Shown piece after piece: positions 63,565-64,000 of a stretch of DNA of 64,000 nt (positions within the stretch are counted from its first letter, which is position 1; every line of letters starts with the position of its first letter). This DNA comes from Jeongeupia wiesaeckerbachi (GTDB taxonomy: Bacteria; Pseudomonadota; Gammaproteobacteria; Burkholderiales; Chitinibacteraceae). The DNA is taken from assembly GCF_050916355.1 (NCBI RefSeq), contig NZ_CP136946.1, positions 3,720,001-3,784,000 on the forward strand. Reading direction: 5' to 3'. Position numbers and translations under genes: made by a program. The notes beneath the pieces were generated by a model. It saw nothing but the letters and a program-made list of their open reading frames with translations, was not told the origin of the DNA and ran no database searches.

Positions 63565-64000
63565 ATGGCCGGCCAGATTCAAATCAACCGCATCACCAAT
63601 GCCAATATCTACGCCAACGGTAACTCGCTGATCGGCCGTGCCGAGGAGATCAAGCTGCCCGATGTCGCCGCCATTATGGCCGAGCACAAGGCGCTGGGGA
63701 TGGTCGGCAAGATTGAGCTGCCGTCGGGTTTCGACAAACTGGAAGGCGAGATCAAGTGGAACTCGCTGTACAAGGACGTGGCCAAGCTCGCCGCCAACCC
63801 GTTCAAGGCGGTGCAGCTGCAGTGCCGCTCGAACATCGAGACCTACGGTGCGCAAGGCCGGTTGCAGGAAGTCAGCTTGGTGACCTACCTCACCGTGATG
63901 TTCAAGAAGAACCCGCTTGGCACCTTCAAGCAGCACGACAACGCCGAGTTTGCGTCGGCATTCTCGGCCACCTACATCAAGCAGGTGATCGACGGTGAGG
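63565..64000 (+). CDS. Tail tube protein, 5' part
   Basis: The beginning of the major tail tube protein (Mu gpM-like): AGQIQINRITNANIYANGNSLIGRAEEIKLPDVAAIMAEHKALGMVGKIELPSGFDKLEGEIKW, the usual P2 FII-type pattern. 145 residues are visible and the gene runs past the window end. It directly follows the sheath, in line with all contractile phages. Confidence 0.9.
   Translation, partial: MAGQIQINRITNANIYANGNSLIGRAEEIKLPDVAAIMAEHKALGMVGKIELPSGFDKLEGEIKWNSLYKDVAKLAANPFKAVQLQCRSNIETYGAQGRLQEVSLVTYLTVMFKKNPLGTFKQHDNAEFASAFSATYIKQVIDGE

Overview
The window is high-GC bacterial chromosome, most likely from a betaproteobacterium of the order Neisseriales, perhaps a chitinolytic lineage. This is inferred from gene content: a PutA with an N-terminal ribbon-helix-helix domain, a complete kdp operon, a tad cluster, and a secreted protein with two chitin-binding-like modules. 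No rRNA or tRNA gene was seen, so the taxonomy is not proven.

Host region (about 1-36.1 kb). It opens with the 3' part of an uncharacterised propeller-like gene, then a type-3 periplasmic binding protein, a tiny zinc-ribbon protein, an NHL-repeat lipoprotein, a YkgJ-type cysteine-cluster protein, the DNA/RNA demethylase AlkB, a GAF-GGDEF diguanylate cyclase, a stand-alone Ada zinc domain, and a secreted FGE-fold protein that has no cysteine. These are followed by leuA (minus strand), kdpFABC with a terminator, putA with a dyad that may be its own operator, and a five-gene branched-chain amino acid ABC transporter ending in a terminator. On the minus strand, 36.04 down to 25.66 kb is a Tad/Flp pilus cluster: flp pilin, prepilin peptidase, CpaB, secretin, CpaD, CpaE, TadA ATPase, TadB, TadC, two TadE/F-like pseudopilins and a TadG-like protein with a VWA motif.

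Prophage (about 36.8 kb to beyond 64 kb). This is a Mu-like transposable phage with divergent halves. The early operon runs on the minus strand: regulators, DUF3102 protein, DDE transposase, MuB-like ATPase, DUF3164, HU, GemA/gp16, a Mor-family activator and a DUF3486-like protein. A BcepMu-gp16-family DNA-binding protein and an XRE-type repressor diverge around a dyad operator near 46.2 kb. The late half runs on the plus strand: lysis cassette with embedded Rz1, TraR-type zinc finger, small and large terminase subunits, portal, head morphogenesis, gpG, protease with a nested scaffold, capsid, DUF2190 decoration protein, an Acb2-like anti-CBASS protein, connector genes, tail sheath and the start of the tail tube. 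A contractile tail is implied. The organisation and the gp16-family gene suggest a BcepMu-type phage; the right end lies outside the window.

The least explained part is the cargo between repressor and lysis genes (46.66-50.23 kb). It holds a coiled-coil membrane protein sharing a short motif with the repressor tail, a glycine-rich membrane protein, and an overlapping pair made of a YejK/NdpA-family nucleoid protein and a membrane-anchored protein. The position is typical of phage cargo such as exclusion or defence genes. A second novelty is a two-copy, covarying hairpin element in front of the endolysin and the protease/scaffold genes.
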